Of a stretch of 64,000 nucleotides of DNA, positions 27,092 to 36,378 are shown piece after piece. The stretch spans positions 1,426,001 to 1,490,000 of the forward strand of contig NC_012968.1 in assembly GCF_000023705.1 (NCBI RefSeq), read 5' to 3'. Every line of letters starts with the position of its first letter. Position 1 is the stretch's first letter. The DNA is from Methylotenera mobilis JLW8 (GTDB lineage: Bacteria; Pseudomonadota; Gammaproteobacteria; Burkholderiales; Methylophilaceae). The notes below the pieces were generated by a model that was not told the origin of the DNA, did not search any database, and saw nothing but the letters and a program-made list of their open reading frames with translations. The translations under genes were made by a program, and so were the position numbers.

Positions 27092-28518
27092 ACAGGCTAT
27101 TCTGGAAGTTCTTTATGTTCCTGCTGGTGGCTCAGCTCACCGCGGTCACTGGGGTCAGTGTTGCAATCTGGCTACAACATCGCCATGAGGCCTTGCAAAG
27201 TACTGGGGTGGAAATGTCACCGCCAGCACGTTCATTGGTGGAAGCTTCAGCCTCCACACTGCAATTTGGCGGTGTAGAAGCACTCAGGCATTTATTGCAA
27301 AGCTGGCAAAAACGCCCAATGCCGCAGCTACTGGCGATAGATAACAAAGGGCAAGAACTATTACAGCGCAGCTACACCAAGGCAAGCTTTGATACGGCCA
27401 TTGCATTAGTGCGCGAAGACCAGCGTCAACGTCATGTAAAACAGATAAAACTGAACAATGGGCAATCATTTTTGCTGTTTGTACCGGACAATGGGCGCCC
27501 CTCCGTCGTTGCACCAGCTCCTACCGAGCGTAGCCACAATCACCGGAGCCCTGTAAGCGATGCACGCATGCCAGCCGCGGACAATATGGAACAATACAGA
27601 AGCGCACCGCACAGGCCGCCGGTACGCTTTCCGTTAATGCCATTATTAGGCGGTGTTGTTGTAAGCTTTTTATTTGCAGCACTGCTGGCTTGGTATTTTT
27701 CTAAGCCGATTAACATTTTACGTAGTGCATTTGAGCAGGCGTCCCATGGCAAACTGGATGTGCGCGTCGCCAACGCGATGGGTGGGCGGCGCGATGAGCT
27801 TTCAGACCTAGGCCATGATTTTGACGCAATGGCATCGCGCCTGGAAAGCTTACTGCAAAGTCAGACCAAGCTACTGCACCATGTTTCTCATGAGCTGCGC
27901 TCGCCGCTTGCCAGAATCCAAATGGCGCTAGGGCTAGTAACACAAGCACCACACAAGATTACCGAATTTATTGACCGCATCACGCTAGAAGCCAACCGTA
28001 TGGATGGATTAATCGGAGAACTACTCACACTCTCAAGGCTAGAGTCAGGTGCCGTGCAAATTAAAAAGGAAACGCTGGCGTTAAATCAGCTTCTGCATAG
28101 CATAGTGGAAGACGCCCAATTTGAGGCAGCATCTAAAGATATCAAGCTAGGCATGAACTTAGCGCGTGAATATTCGCTGCAAGGACAGCCAGACCTGCTA
28201 TATCGAGCAATTGAAAACGTAGTGCGCAATGCCATTAAGTATAGCCCTGAGCACAGCGCGATTGACATCAACTGCCATCAAGACGCGACAGATGACTGCC
28301 TTCACATCACAGTAACAGACGAAGGCGCTGGTGTTGACGCACTAGAACTGGAGGATATATTCAAACCGTTTGTGAGGGGCGTTTCCGGCAGCCAAACCGT
28401 AGGGCATGGCGTTGGGCTGGCCATCACCAAGCAAGTAATTGAAGCGCATGGCGGACATGTACGTGCAGACAATCTCAGCCCGAATGGCTTTAGAATTGAG
28501 ATCGCTCTACCCGGCTAA
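27088..28518 (+). CDS. Sensor histidine kinase, CpxA-like
   Basis: 476 residues: membrane helix 1 (about 5-28), a periplasmic sensor region of roughly 160 residues, membrane helix 2 (about 185-210), HAMP, a HisKA domain with His268 in HHVSHELRSPLARI, and an ATPase domain with N box NVVRNAIKYSP, DEGAGVD and GHGVGLAI. It overlaps the regulator gene by ATGA. With the divergent CpxP-like gene it forms a Cpx-type envelope-stress set. Confidence 0.9.
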   Translation: MNRLFWKFFMFLLVAQLTAVTGVSVAIWLQHRHEALQSTGVEMSPPARSLVEASASTLQFGGVEALRHLLQSWQKRPMPQLLAIDNKGQELLQRSYTKASFDTAIALVREDQRQRHVKQIKLNNGQSFLLFVPDNGRPSVVAPAPTERSHNHRSPVSDARMPAADNMEQYRSAPHRPPVRFPLMPLLGGVVVSFLFAALLAWYFSKPINILRSAFEQASHGKLDVRVANAMGGRRDELSDLGHDFDAMASRLESLLQSQTKLLHHVSHELRSPLARIQMALGLVTQAPHKITEFIDRITLEANRMDGLIGELLTLSRLESGAVQIKKETLALNQLLHSIVEDAQFEAASKDIKLGMNLAREYSLQGQPDLLYRAIENVVRNAIKYSPEHSAIDINCHQDATDDCLHITVTDEGAGVDALELEDIFKPFVRGVSGSQTVGHGVGLAITKQVIEAHGGHVRADNLSPNGFRIEIALPG

Positions 28519-28667
28519 GCTCAGACACGACTAAGTTAAGGAGAAATCACCGCTAAGCGAGCAGTCCAATTGACGCCAGCGAGCTATTGCTCAGCAATCG
28601 TGCCAGTGGCAAAGCAATTATTAGCCTGGAAAATTGTTGAGCTAGAAAGTTAACCTAGAAATAAGAA

Positions 28668-28709
28668 AACCCCACTATTCAATGACCAAAGTCACAAATA
28701 AATGGGGTT
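28668..28709 (-). terminator. Probable terminator after tRNA-Leu
   Basis: On the minus strand AACCCCA pairs with TGGGGTT followed by TTCTTATT; the long loop makes it moderate in strength. Confidence 0.5.
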
Positions 28710-28728
28710 CCAATTTACTGCTAAATTC

Positions 28729-28813
28729 TGGTGCGAAAGGAGAGACTCGAACTCTCACGCCTCACGGCGCTGGAACCTAAATCCAGTGCGTCTACCAATT
28801 CCGCCACTCTCGC
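28729..28813 (-). tRNA. tRNA-Leu (TAG)
   Basis: 85-nt class II tRNA on the minus strand. Acceptor GCGAGAG/CTTTCGC with one G-T pair, anticodon loop TTTAGGT (TAG), long variable arm, T-arm AGTTCGAGTCT, encoded CCA. Confidence 0.96.
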
Positions 28814-28876
28814 AAGGTAGTGTTTGAATAACGTTTAAGTGCTGTCGTTCAAACAAGGACGCCATTGTATATCAAG

Positions 28877-28900
28877 TTATCCCATTCCGAAAAGGGATAA
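28877..28900. repeat. Inverted repeat upstream of tRNA-Leu
   Basis: TTATCCC and GGGATAA separated by 10 bp, about 65 bp before the tRNA-Leu gene and 160 bp before the 82-residue protein gene. Possible operator; no further support. Confidence 0.35.
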
Positions 28901-29057
28901 TACAAAAAATATGCTATTTATTTTCAGATTGCCATTTTTAGACCATTTTGAATCATGAATAATCTGTTTAAGCTTGGAATATCTAGCAGTACGGCTAATG
29001 ATTGTGAGAAAATACACTTAGTACTATACTCAACTTATAAATAAAAGTTATTCCATT

Positions 29058-29306
29058 ATGCCAAACACAATCAATCAAAACGAAATCAACATGCTGCGCA
29101 CCGAGCTTGAGCTCCTTATGCGCGAGCGACAAGCTTTATTAAAGATTGCTGGCGTTGCTGCTGGGTTAATTGCTGAAATGGATAGTCATAACTTACCTAT
29201 TGCCACCGTTGAAGCAGCGGATATTCTTGCAACCTCCATCAATCAATTAAGTGAAGAAACGCTACAGGATGCATTAGATGCAGTACATGCAGAAATTGTA
29301 AGTTAG
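29058..29306 (+). CDS. Small helical protein of unknown function (82 aa)
   Basis: A soluble-looking, Leu/Ala/Glu-rich protein of 82 residues with no signal peptide, membrane helix or Cys. The first half (INMLRTELELLMRERQALL) reads as an amphipathic or coiled-coil helix. The next gene starts 29 bp later on the same strand, so it may be the first gene of the efflux operon. I do not recognise the family. The ribosome site is weak, which lowers confidence in the start. Confidence 0.65.
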   Translation: MPNTINQNEINMLRTELELLMRERQALLKIAGVAAGLIAEMDSHNLPIATVEAADILATSINQLSEETLQDALDAVHAEIVS

Positions 29307-29335
29307 CTTTAAAGCACGACTAACCCAATCGGCGC

Positions 29336-30781
29336 ATGCATTTAATCTCTTGCAAAGTTAGATTTCAATTTCTGCACACTAGTCTCTGGCTAGCATGCCT
29401 GCCGCTGACATTATCAGCATGCGGCTTTGTGGAGTACTTTGCCAAGCCGATTGACCAGCAAGCGCTGATTCACAAGATTGAAAGCAAGCATCCTGACAAT
29501 GCGGAATTTAAGCAGTATTTAGCTGACAACAACTACACACCGAGCACTTTCCCGATTAAGCAGTGGAATTTAGATGAACTCATCTATTGCGCACTGTTTT
29601 TCCACCCGAATTTAGACCTGGCACGTGCGCAATGGCGTGCCGCTGAAGCAGCGCAAACCACTGCAGGTGCTAGGCCATTGCCCACGCTTAGTGGCAACTA
29701 TGGCAAAAGCGACAATGTCAACGGTGATATTAGCCCTTACACTTACGGCTTAAGCATAGACATCCCGGTTATCACAGCCAATAAGCTCCACATTCGCATT
29801 GAAAATGCACAGCACTTGTCTGAGGCCGCCAAGTTGGATGTGGCGCAAACAGCATGGAGTCTGCGTGCACAAGTGGCCACCACTTATTACGAACTGCAAT
29901 TTAACCAAGCGCAAATACGGGCGCTATCGCAAGAGCTAGCCTACCGCCAAGACATTGTTGCTGTGTACCAAAAGCGTCAAGACTTAGGCTTAGCTTCTAA
30001 AGTTGAATTAAGTCATGCCAAACTTTTGCTGCAAACCACCAATACAGACTTAAACACGCAACAACAAAACAAACTGGTGCTCACCACCAAGCTGGCCAGC
30101 AATCTAGGCTTGCCGTTAAGTTTGGTGCAGCAAATGACATTTGCTGAAACACATAGCGCGGAAAGCATCATCGAGAACGCGCCTTCAGACTTGCTAGCTA
30201 ACGCACAATCCGCCGCTTTATTAAACCGCTTGGATTTACGTGCGGCACTAGAGCGCTACGCAGTTGCAGAAGGCAAGCTCAAACTGGAGATCGCAAAGCA
30301 ATACCCCGACCTTACTTTCAGCCCGTCCTACACCTATGAGTTTGGCAGTCAGGTGTGGTCATTAGGCTTATCCGGTTTGATGACCATACTGAATAAAAAC
30401 AAGTACGCAATTGCTGAGGCTACGCAACTGCGTGAAGTAGAGGCCGCGCAGTTCGAAGCTTTACAAAGCCGTGTGATTAGCGAGACACATGCAGCGCGGG
30501 CTAAATTGACACAAACCCAGCAGTCACTGGCTGATTACAAAAGACTGTACGCCCTGCAGCAAGATAATACCAATCGTATGCAACACTTATTTGCAGGTGG
30601 TGAAATTGATAGACTAGAACTCACCATGGCAAAGCTTGAAGACTTAATGTCTGAGAAAAGCGTCTTGCTTGCCAACTTCCAACTGTACAGCTCCATTAAC
30701 AATCTGGAAAACACCTTACAGCACCCTTTGCATGAACTGGGCAACCAACCTAACGCTTTAAATGCTGTGCGCACCGATTGA
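29336..30781 (+). CDS. TolC-family outer-membrane efflux protein
   Basis: 481 residues. A lipoprotein-type signal ends in LTLSAC, giving Cys29, then two outer-membrane-factor repeats of long helices (about 80-270 and 290-465) with the usual alpha-barrel heptads. It would form the exit duct of the RND pump coded by the next two genes, which is the operon order seen here: duct, adaptor, pump. Confidence 0.88.
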   Translation: MHLISCKVRFQFLHTSLWLACLPLTLSACGFVEYFAKPIDQQALIHKIESKHPDNAEFKQYLADNNYTPSTFPIKQWNLDELIYCALFFHPNLDLARAQWRAAEAAQTTAGARPLPTLSGNYGKSDNVNGDISPYTYGLSIDIPVITANKLHIRIENAQHLSEAAKLDVAQTAWSLRAQVATTYYELQFNQAQIRALSQELAYRQDIVAVYQKRQDLGLASKVELSHAKLLLQTTNTDLNTQQQNKLVLTTKLASNLGLPLSLVQQMTFAETHSAESIIENAPSDLLANAQSAALLNRLDLRAALERYAVAEGKLKLEIAKQYPDLTFSPSYTYEFGSQVWSLGLSGLMTILNKNKYAIAEATQLREVEAAQFEALQSRVISETHAARAKLTQTQQSLADYKRLYALQQDNTNRMQHLFAGGEIDRLELTMAKLEDLMSEKSVLLANFQLYSSINNLENTLQHPLHELGNQPNALNAVRTD

Positions 30782-30826
30782 TAAGCTGAGGCGCTAAATC
30801 CTAGCCGCATGATGGAGAAAAACTGA

Positions 30827-31891
30827 ATGAATCGTAAACTTGCCATTATTATAGGCTTACAAGCTTTTTTAATTGTTTTGTTGTTCTGGCTATTAGTCTT
30901 TTATGGCAAAGATGAATTTGAGACTATTTCTGAACAAACGGAAGAAGAAATTGAAACCATCAGCCGTGTTGCCAATAAAGATGGCATAGCCGTTGTCAGC
31001 GTGAGCCCTGCCGCGCAAAAGCAAAGCGATATATTCACGGCGCAACTCAAGGCCAGCTCGCATCAGGCCAGCATCAGTACATATGGTAATGTAGTGAGCA
31101 TTGACGGTCTGATCGAACTGCGCAATCGTTATTTGGCAGTGAAGTCTGAAATTGACGTGTTAAAAGCATCGTTTAACCATAATAAAAATGAGTTAGAACG
31201 CTTTAGAGCGCTGAATCAAGACAACAAAAACATATCCGATAAAGTAGTAGCTAATGCCGCAGCCACTGCAAAAGCGGATGAGACAAAAATCACCGCAGCA
31301 GAGTCCAACGCCAGAAATATTGTAGACAGCATGCGCCAACTGTGGGGCGACACACTGGCACAACAGGCAACCAAACCGCAAGCCAGTGAGTTGCTGCAAG
31401 CGCTTATCTCCAATAAAAAAGTGCTGATTCAAACCACACTGCCGTTTGACGCTGCTGAGCCGCAAGCCAATAGCAGCATCACCATTGCGCCAACCGCCGC
31501 GCCGTCACACACCATGCGCGCTGACTACATCTCCCCTGCCCCTATCACCAATAGCACGATACAAGGTAAAACCTACTTTTACCACGCGGTGACCAATGAG
31601 TTGCGTACCGGCATGCAAATCAATGCCGTGACCGCCACATCTAACAAGAAGAGCAGCGGCGTGGTGATCCCTAACAACGCTATTATTTGGTATGCAGGAA
31701 AGCCGTGGGTATACCAAAAAACCGGAGATGCTGCATTTAAACGCAAGCCGATACAAACCGACATTGAGGTGGAAAATGGCTGGTTTTACCAAGGTAACCT
31801 AAAAGCCAATGATGAGGTGGTGGTTAGCGGCGCGCAGTTATTGCTATCAGAAGAGTTCAAATCACAAATCATGAACGAGAACGATGACTAG
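30827..31891 (+). CDS. Periplasmic adaptor (membrane-fusion) protein of RND efflux system
   Basis: 354 residues. One N-terminal membrane helix (LAIIIGLQAFLIVLLFWLLVF) anchors it; a helical hairpin region at about 95-175 and a C-terminal beta-barrel part with VVIPNNAIIWYAGKPWVYQK and DEVVVSGAQLL follow. It should link the inner-membrane pump to the outer-membrane duct. Sequence is far from textbook CusB/CzcB and no Met- or His-rich metal site is clear, so the class comes mainly from context. Confidence 0.8.
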   Translation: MNRKLAIIIGLQAFLIVLLFWLLVFYGKDEFETISEQTEEEIETISRVANKDGIAVVSVSPAAQKQSDIFTAQLKASSHQASISTYGNVVSIDGLIELRNRYLAVKSEIDVLKASFNHNKNELERFRALNQDNKNISDKVVANAAATAKADETKITAAESNARNIVDSMRQLWGDTLAQQATKPQASELLQALISNKKVLIQTTLPFDAAEPQANSSITIAPTAAPSHTMRADYISPAPITNSTIQGKTYFYHAVTNELRTGMQINAVTATSNKKSSGVVIPNNAIIWYAGKPWVYQKTGDAAFKRKPIQTDIEVENGWFYQGNLKANDEVVVSGAQLLLSEEFKSQIMNENDD

Positions 31892-31925
31892 CACGCTGCT
31901 TTAAGCGCATTTAGATAAAAAATAA

Positions 31926-31947
31926 TGCGGCACACCATCATGCCGCA
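31926..31947 (+). other. Intercistronic hairpin between adaptor and pump genes
   Basis: TGCGGCA and TGCCGCA with an 8-base loop in the 146-bp gap. No T-run follows, so it may stabilise or process the mRNA instead of ending it. Confidence 0.4.
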
Positions 31948-32037
31948 AAACAAGGGACTAGCAATGCGAACAATTATTTCAGTTCATCGCTTCCATCATA
32001 CAGACTGCATCCAAACATCACTCGAGGCTCGCTCACT

Positions 32038-35000
32038 ATGATGCAAGCCTTGGTTCGCTTCTCCATCCGCTTTAGTGGCGTGATTATTGGTTTAGCCTCA
32101 CTCATTATTGTTTATGGCTTGTTTAGCCTGACGCGCAGCAATCTTGATGTGTTTCCTGAGTTTGCACCCACCCAGATTATCATTCAAACTGAGTCACCCG
32201 GCCTATCTGCAGAGCTGGTGGAAAGTCTGGTTACGCAACCTATTGAAACCAGCGCTGCCGGTACTGTTGGCATTAAAAGCATGCGCTCACAGTCCATTCC
32301 TGGCCTTTCTATCGTCACCATTATTTTTAATGAATCGACCGATATCTATCGTAATCGCCAAGTCATTGCAGAGCGCCTTTCCACCTTGGGCAATAAACTG
32401 CCGCAAGGTATTACCCCTAACATCACGCCACTTACCTCCTCTGCCAGCACGGTATTAGGCTTTGGCTTAACATCAAAAACACGCTCGCTTACAGAACTTC
32501 GCACCATGGTAGATTGGACCATCGTGCCGCATTTGCTGGCGATACCCGGCGTAGCAGATGTCAATGTGTTTGGCGGCAAAGTCAAGCAGCTACAAGTGCA
32601 AGTTGACCCTGAAAAAATGATCCGCTACGGCATCTCACTACTGCAAGTAGAGGATGCCGTGAGAAAAGCCACAGGGGTGCGTGGTGGTGGCTATATTGAG
32701 AATAAAAACCAGCGCATCGTGATTAACACCGAAGGGCAATCCACGACGCCAGAAAAATTGGCACTAGTTACGCTGCTCCATAAAAATGGGCAAACCATCA
32801 GACTAGGCGATATAGGTAAGGTTGCATATGGAGCAGCACCCTCTATCAGCGCAGCAGCCATTAATGAAGAAAGCGGCGTTTACCTTTCCGTACAAGGTCA
32901 GCTGGGCGCCAACACGCATGGTGTAACGCTTGCAGTAGAGCGCGCATTAAAAGAACTGGAACCTAACCTGACCGCTGAACATATCAAGCTGCATCAAGGT
33001 TTGTTCCGGCCAGCTAACTTTATTGAAGTAGCAATCAGCGGTGTGCGAGCGGATATTCTTATCGGCTCAGTACTGGTGATTACCATTCTATTTCTATTTT
33101 TGTTTAATGTACGTACCGCATTTATCTCTGCAACCGCCATCCCACTATCACTACTCACCGCGATTGTAGTCATGAGCTACTTTAATATTGGCTTGAATAT
33201 CATGGTACTGGGTGGCCTTGCCATTGCACTTGGCGAAGTGGTGGACGATGCAATTATCGATACCGAAAACATCTTTAGACGCCTGCGTGAAAACCGTTTG
33301 CTGGCACAACCCTTACCTACCTATCAGGTGGTGTTTAATGCATCGATGGAGGTGCGTACCTCTGTGGTCTATGCAACCTTTATTGTGGCATTAGTATTTT
33401 TACCATTACTCACCTTAGGTGGCGTTGCCGGCAAACTATTCGCGCCGTTAGGCCTGGCTTACATTGCTGCGATTATGGCCTCATTGTTTGTTGCACTAAC
33501 GCTAACCCCTGCGCTGTGCTACATCATGCTAGGTAATGCCAAACTTGACGATACAGACCCACCATTGATTCAATTTTTCAAAAGAATCTATGTAAAAGTG
33601 CTGATGAAGGTGGATGCGCATTACAAAGTAGTGATTGCCACCAGTTTTATCCTAATTGCCATTGGCTTAGGTACCCTACCGTTATTTAAAAGCCAGTTTA
33701 TCCCTGCACTTCATGAAGGCCATTACATCATGCATATGACAGCGGTACCTGGCACCTCAGAGCAAGAGTCGTTGCGTATCGGTAAAAAAGTCTCAGAGAC
33801 CATTCGCAAAATTGATGGCGTTAAATCCGTTACCCAATGGGTAGGCCGCGCACCTAATGCCGCAGATACTTTTGGCACGCACTATAGCGAGTTTGAGATT
33901 GAAATTGGTGCTATTTCGGGAGAGGAACAACGCCGCATTTTAGCTGATATCAGAGAAGAACTTTCTGGTGAAGATGTTGATCGCGACGGTGATGGTGTGG
34001 CCGAAACCGGCTTTGTAGGCGTCAACTTTGCCATTAATACCTTTTTAACCGAGCGCATTGAAGAAACCATCTCGGGTTACGCAGCCAGCACAGTGATTAA
34101 CATCTATGGACAAAACCTAGACGCGTTAGATAGCGATGCAAATAACATAGCCAGAATCCTGAATGATATTAAAGGCGCGGCAGATGTTACCGTGCAATCA
34201 CCTCCAGGCACGCCGCAACTGGTTGTGCGCTTACGCCCAGAGAAAATGGCACAACTGGGCTTGTACCCGACAGATGTATTGGACAATATTCGCGCGGCTT
34301 ATGAAGGCGTACCTGTCACACAAGTTTATGAAGGTAACCGCGTCATTGGCGTTAGTGTGCTGCTGGACTTGGAGGCTAGGGATGACGTACAGGAAGCAGG
34401 CAGCCTACCGCTATTCAATGCTGAAGGTAAGTTATTTAGATTACGCGATGTGGCAGACATCGTGCAAGAAAACGGCCGCTCAAAAATACTGCATGCCGGT
34501 GCCAAACGCATTCAGACTGTCACTGCCAATGTTTCAGGGCGTGACATTGACTCGTTCACCAGTGAATTAAAAACTCGCTTGAACTCCGAACTAACGCTGA
34601 GCCCAGGCACCTATTTGGAGTTTACCGGCGCAGCAGAGGCCAATGCCAAATCTAGGGAAAAACTGATTTTACAATCGGCAATCGCCGGCGTGAGTGTATT
34701 GTTAATGTTGTATATCGCATTTGGGCGCTTACGTAACCTACTGCTGACCTTTGCCAACTTGCCATTTGCCCTAATAGGCGGCGTAATTGCGGTGATGCTC
34801 ACAGGGGGATGGATTTCATTAGGCTCACTAGTAGGCTTTGTGACGCTGTTTGGTATTACCCTGCGCAACTCAATTATGATGGCCTCACATTTTCAGCATC
34901 TGGTGGATGAGGAAAACTGCGTATGGTGCCTGGAAACATGCATCCGCGGAGCATCGGAGCGCCTGCCTTCTATCTTGATGACGGCGCTGGTAACTGCTTT

Positions 35001-35184
35001 GGGCTTATTACCACTGGCGGTTGGCAGTGGTGAGCCTGGTCGAGAGATTGAAGGGCCAATGGCCACCATTATTGTCGGTGGATTGGTGACCTCTACGATA
35101 CTTAACTTGCTGATATTGCCAACAATTATGCTGCATTTTGGTAAATTTGAGCGTAGCGTCAAGTTTGAGCCACACGCAGGCTAA
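32038..35184 (+). CDS. RND efflux pump, CusA/CzcA (heavy-metal) type
   Basis: 1048 residues with 12 predicted membrane helices and two large periplasmic loops. N-terminal signature NLDVFPEFAPTQI and helix 4 motif GEVVDDAIIDTENIFRRL are of the heavy-metal RND group, with the proton-relay Asp pair kept. PGTSEQES after HYIMHM matches the porter-domain motif of CusA/CzcA. A short insert DVDRDGDGVAE near 646 looks like a calcium loop. It pairs with the preceding adaptor and duct genes. The metal cannot be named. Confidence 0.9.
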   Translation: MMQALVRFSIRFSGVIIGLASLIIVYGLFSLTRSNLDVFPEFAPTQIIIQTESPGLSAELVESLVTQPIETSAAGTVGIKSMRSQSIPGLSIVTIIFNESTDIYRNRQVIAERLSTLGNKLPQGITPNITPLTSSASTVLGFGLTSKTRSLTELRTMVDWTIVPHLLAIPGVADVNVFGGKVKQLQVQVDPEKMIRYGISLLQVEDAVRKATGVRGGGYIENKNQRIVINTEGQSTTPEKLALVTLLHKNGQTIRLGDIGKVAYGAAPSISAAAINEESGVYLSVQGQLGANTHGVTLAVERALKELEPNLTAEHIKLHQGLFRPANFIEVAISGVRADILIGSVLVITILFLFLFNVRTAFISATAIPLSLLTAIVVMSYFNIGLNIMVLGGLAIALGEVVDDAIIDTENIFRRLRENRLLAQPLPTYQVVFNASMEVRTSVVYATFIVALVFLPLLTLGGVAGKLFAPLGLAYIAAIMASLFVALTLTPALCYIMLGNAKLDDTDPPLIQFFKRIYVKVLMKVDAHYKVVIATSFILIAIGLGTLPLFKSQFIPALHEGHYIMHMTAVPGTSEQESLRIGKKVSETIRKIDGVKSVTQWVGRAPNAADTFGTHYSEFEIEIGAISGEEQRRILADIREELSGEDVDRDGDGVAETGFVGVNFAINTFLTERIEETISGYAASTVINIYGQNLDALDSDANNIARILNDIKGAADVTVQSPPGTPQLVVRLRPEKMAQLGLYPTDVLDNIRAAYEGVPVTQVYEGNRVIGVSVLLDLEARDDVQEAGSLPLFNAEGKLFRLRDVADIVQENGRSKILHAGAKRIQTVTANVSGRDIDSFTSELKTRLNSELTLSPGTYLEFTGAAEANAKSREKLILQSAIAGVSVLLMLYIAFGRLRNLLLTFANLPFALIGGVIAVMLTGGWISLGSLVGFVTLFGITLRNSIMMASHFQHLVDEENCVWCLETCIRGASERLPSILMTALVTALGLLPLAVGSGEPGREIEGPMATIIVGGLVTSTILNLLILPTIMLHFGKFERSVKFEPHAG

Positions 35185-35221
35185 AGCACTACCAACAGCA
35201 GCACAGCCAGCAGGCTGAATG

Positions 35222-35599
35222 CTATTTATCGTCGTATTTGATGTATTTGAAGCGCACGTCTTCGTTTGGCGTTCCCGTTAAGGCACCACCTTCCTTAGCG
35301 GGCTGCCAAGCAATCACAGATTCAATCTTTTTCGCTAACTCAAAGTCTTTTTCGGTAATGCCTTTTGCGTCATGTGTGCACAATTTAACGATAACAAACG
35401 CATAAGACACGGTTAAGTCAGGATGATGCCACGCTGCCTCGGCCAAATGCCCTACCGTGTTCACCACCATCAGCGTGGCTTTCCAGCCACTGGTTTTATA
35501 CTTGCGGCGTATCCAGCCATTTTCCAGATACCAATGCGGGAGTTCTGCCGCTAATCTTGCTTCGACTTCTTGCTCAGAAAATACAGGGGTTGTAGACAT
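35222..35599 (-). CDS. Pterin-4a-carbinolamine dehydratase
   Basis: 125 residues of the PCD/DCoH fold; the pterin-binding signature is AEAAWHHPDLTVSYAFVIVKLCTH with the paired His and Pro. The enzyme dehydrates 4a-hydroxytetrahydropterins. No aromatic amino-acid hydroxylase is nearby; instead it is the last gene of a run with mfnE, pabB, mfnF and mfnD. A pterin role linked to H4MPT is therefore possible but unproven. Confidence 0.85.
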   Translation of the reverse strand: MSTTPVFSEQEVEARLAAELPHWYLENGWIRRKYKTSGWKATLMVVNTVGHLAEAAWHHPDLTVSYAFVIVKLCTHDAKGITEKDFELAKKIESVIAWQPAKEGGALTGTPNEDVRFKYIKYDDK

Positions 35600-35626
35600 A
35601 ATAAAACTTTCTTTTAATAAGCCAAT

Positions 35627-36274
35627 TTAATAATCAACCAGCAGCACATGATCGGTGGCAACGCTCACATCTTCCATACGGCGCTTACTTAATATAGGTT
35701 CAACCGCGGCATAATTGGCTTTATGTACTACATAAGTTTGGAAGCGCTGTTGCAGACAATAATCACTAAAGGCACTGTCCACTAGCTCATCTTGTACCAA
35801 GGTTTGCAGTAACACTGATGTTGAGTTTGCATAGTCACTCAGCGGCTTGGACTTCACCAGCAGCAAGCGCTCCGCTCCTATTTTATGTGCCAGCCATGCA
35901 CTTAAGCTATCGGAGGTTACTTGCCAATTCTTGGCAATGGCATCATCAGCCAATACCATCTTGCTAGGTAACCAGACAATAGCCCTATGCTGCCAGCCGC
36001 GTTCGGCAAGCTCTAACTCACTGCTAGCGGTGACCAAATGAGGGTTAATGCCAGTCAGTAATAAACCAAACTGGTCCATAGCCAGCAATGCCAAGTGATG
36101 CGCCATGGCATCACTCACGCCGGAGCGCTGCTGCGCCACACGCACAGCGTCAGCAAATACACTGCCACCGGGTACGATAATGACTTTGCCATCGCTGATT
36201 TTAACCAACATTTCCAGCCAACGCGGCAGCTCTGGTGAGCCCAGCAAGCTACCCCCTAATTTTACTACCCACAT
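35627..36274 (-). CDS. mfnE: Amino acid kinase-fold protein, MfnE-like (methylofuran synthesis)
   Basis: 215 residues starting MWVVKLGGSLL, the amino-acid-kinase phosphate-binding motif, with VIIVPGG next. In archaea MfnE phosphorylates aminomethylfuran phosphate to its diphosphate during methanofuran synthesis; methylotrophs use the related methylofuran as carrier for the formyltransferase/hydrolase complex. Position beside mfnF- and mfnD-like genes supports this role. The function is by homology and context. Confidence 0.78.
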   Translation of the reverse strand: MWVVKLGGSLLGSPELPRWLEMLVKISDGKVIIVPGGSVFADAVRVAQQRSGVSDAMAHHLALLAMDQFGLLLTGINPHLVTASSELELAERGWQHRAIVWLPSKMVLADDAIAKNWQVTSDSLSAWLAHKIGAERLLLVKSKPLSDYANSTSVLLQTLVQDELVDSAFSDYCLQQRFQTYVVHKANYAAVEPILSKRRMEDVSVATDHVLLVDY

Positions 36275-36378
36275 AGGCGACCCCTTGGTTTAAAAGCTAA
36301 AGTCTAAAGCTAAAGTTTAAAACTACTGTTTAAAGCGATGGTTTAACGCTCATATCTAAAACTAGGGCTTATTTAAAA

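Noticed and set aside
35204-35217. CAGCC-AGCA-GGCTG hairpin between the RND pump and the pterin dehydratase as terminator
   Set aside because: Only 5 bp of stem and no T-run in either direction.
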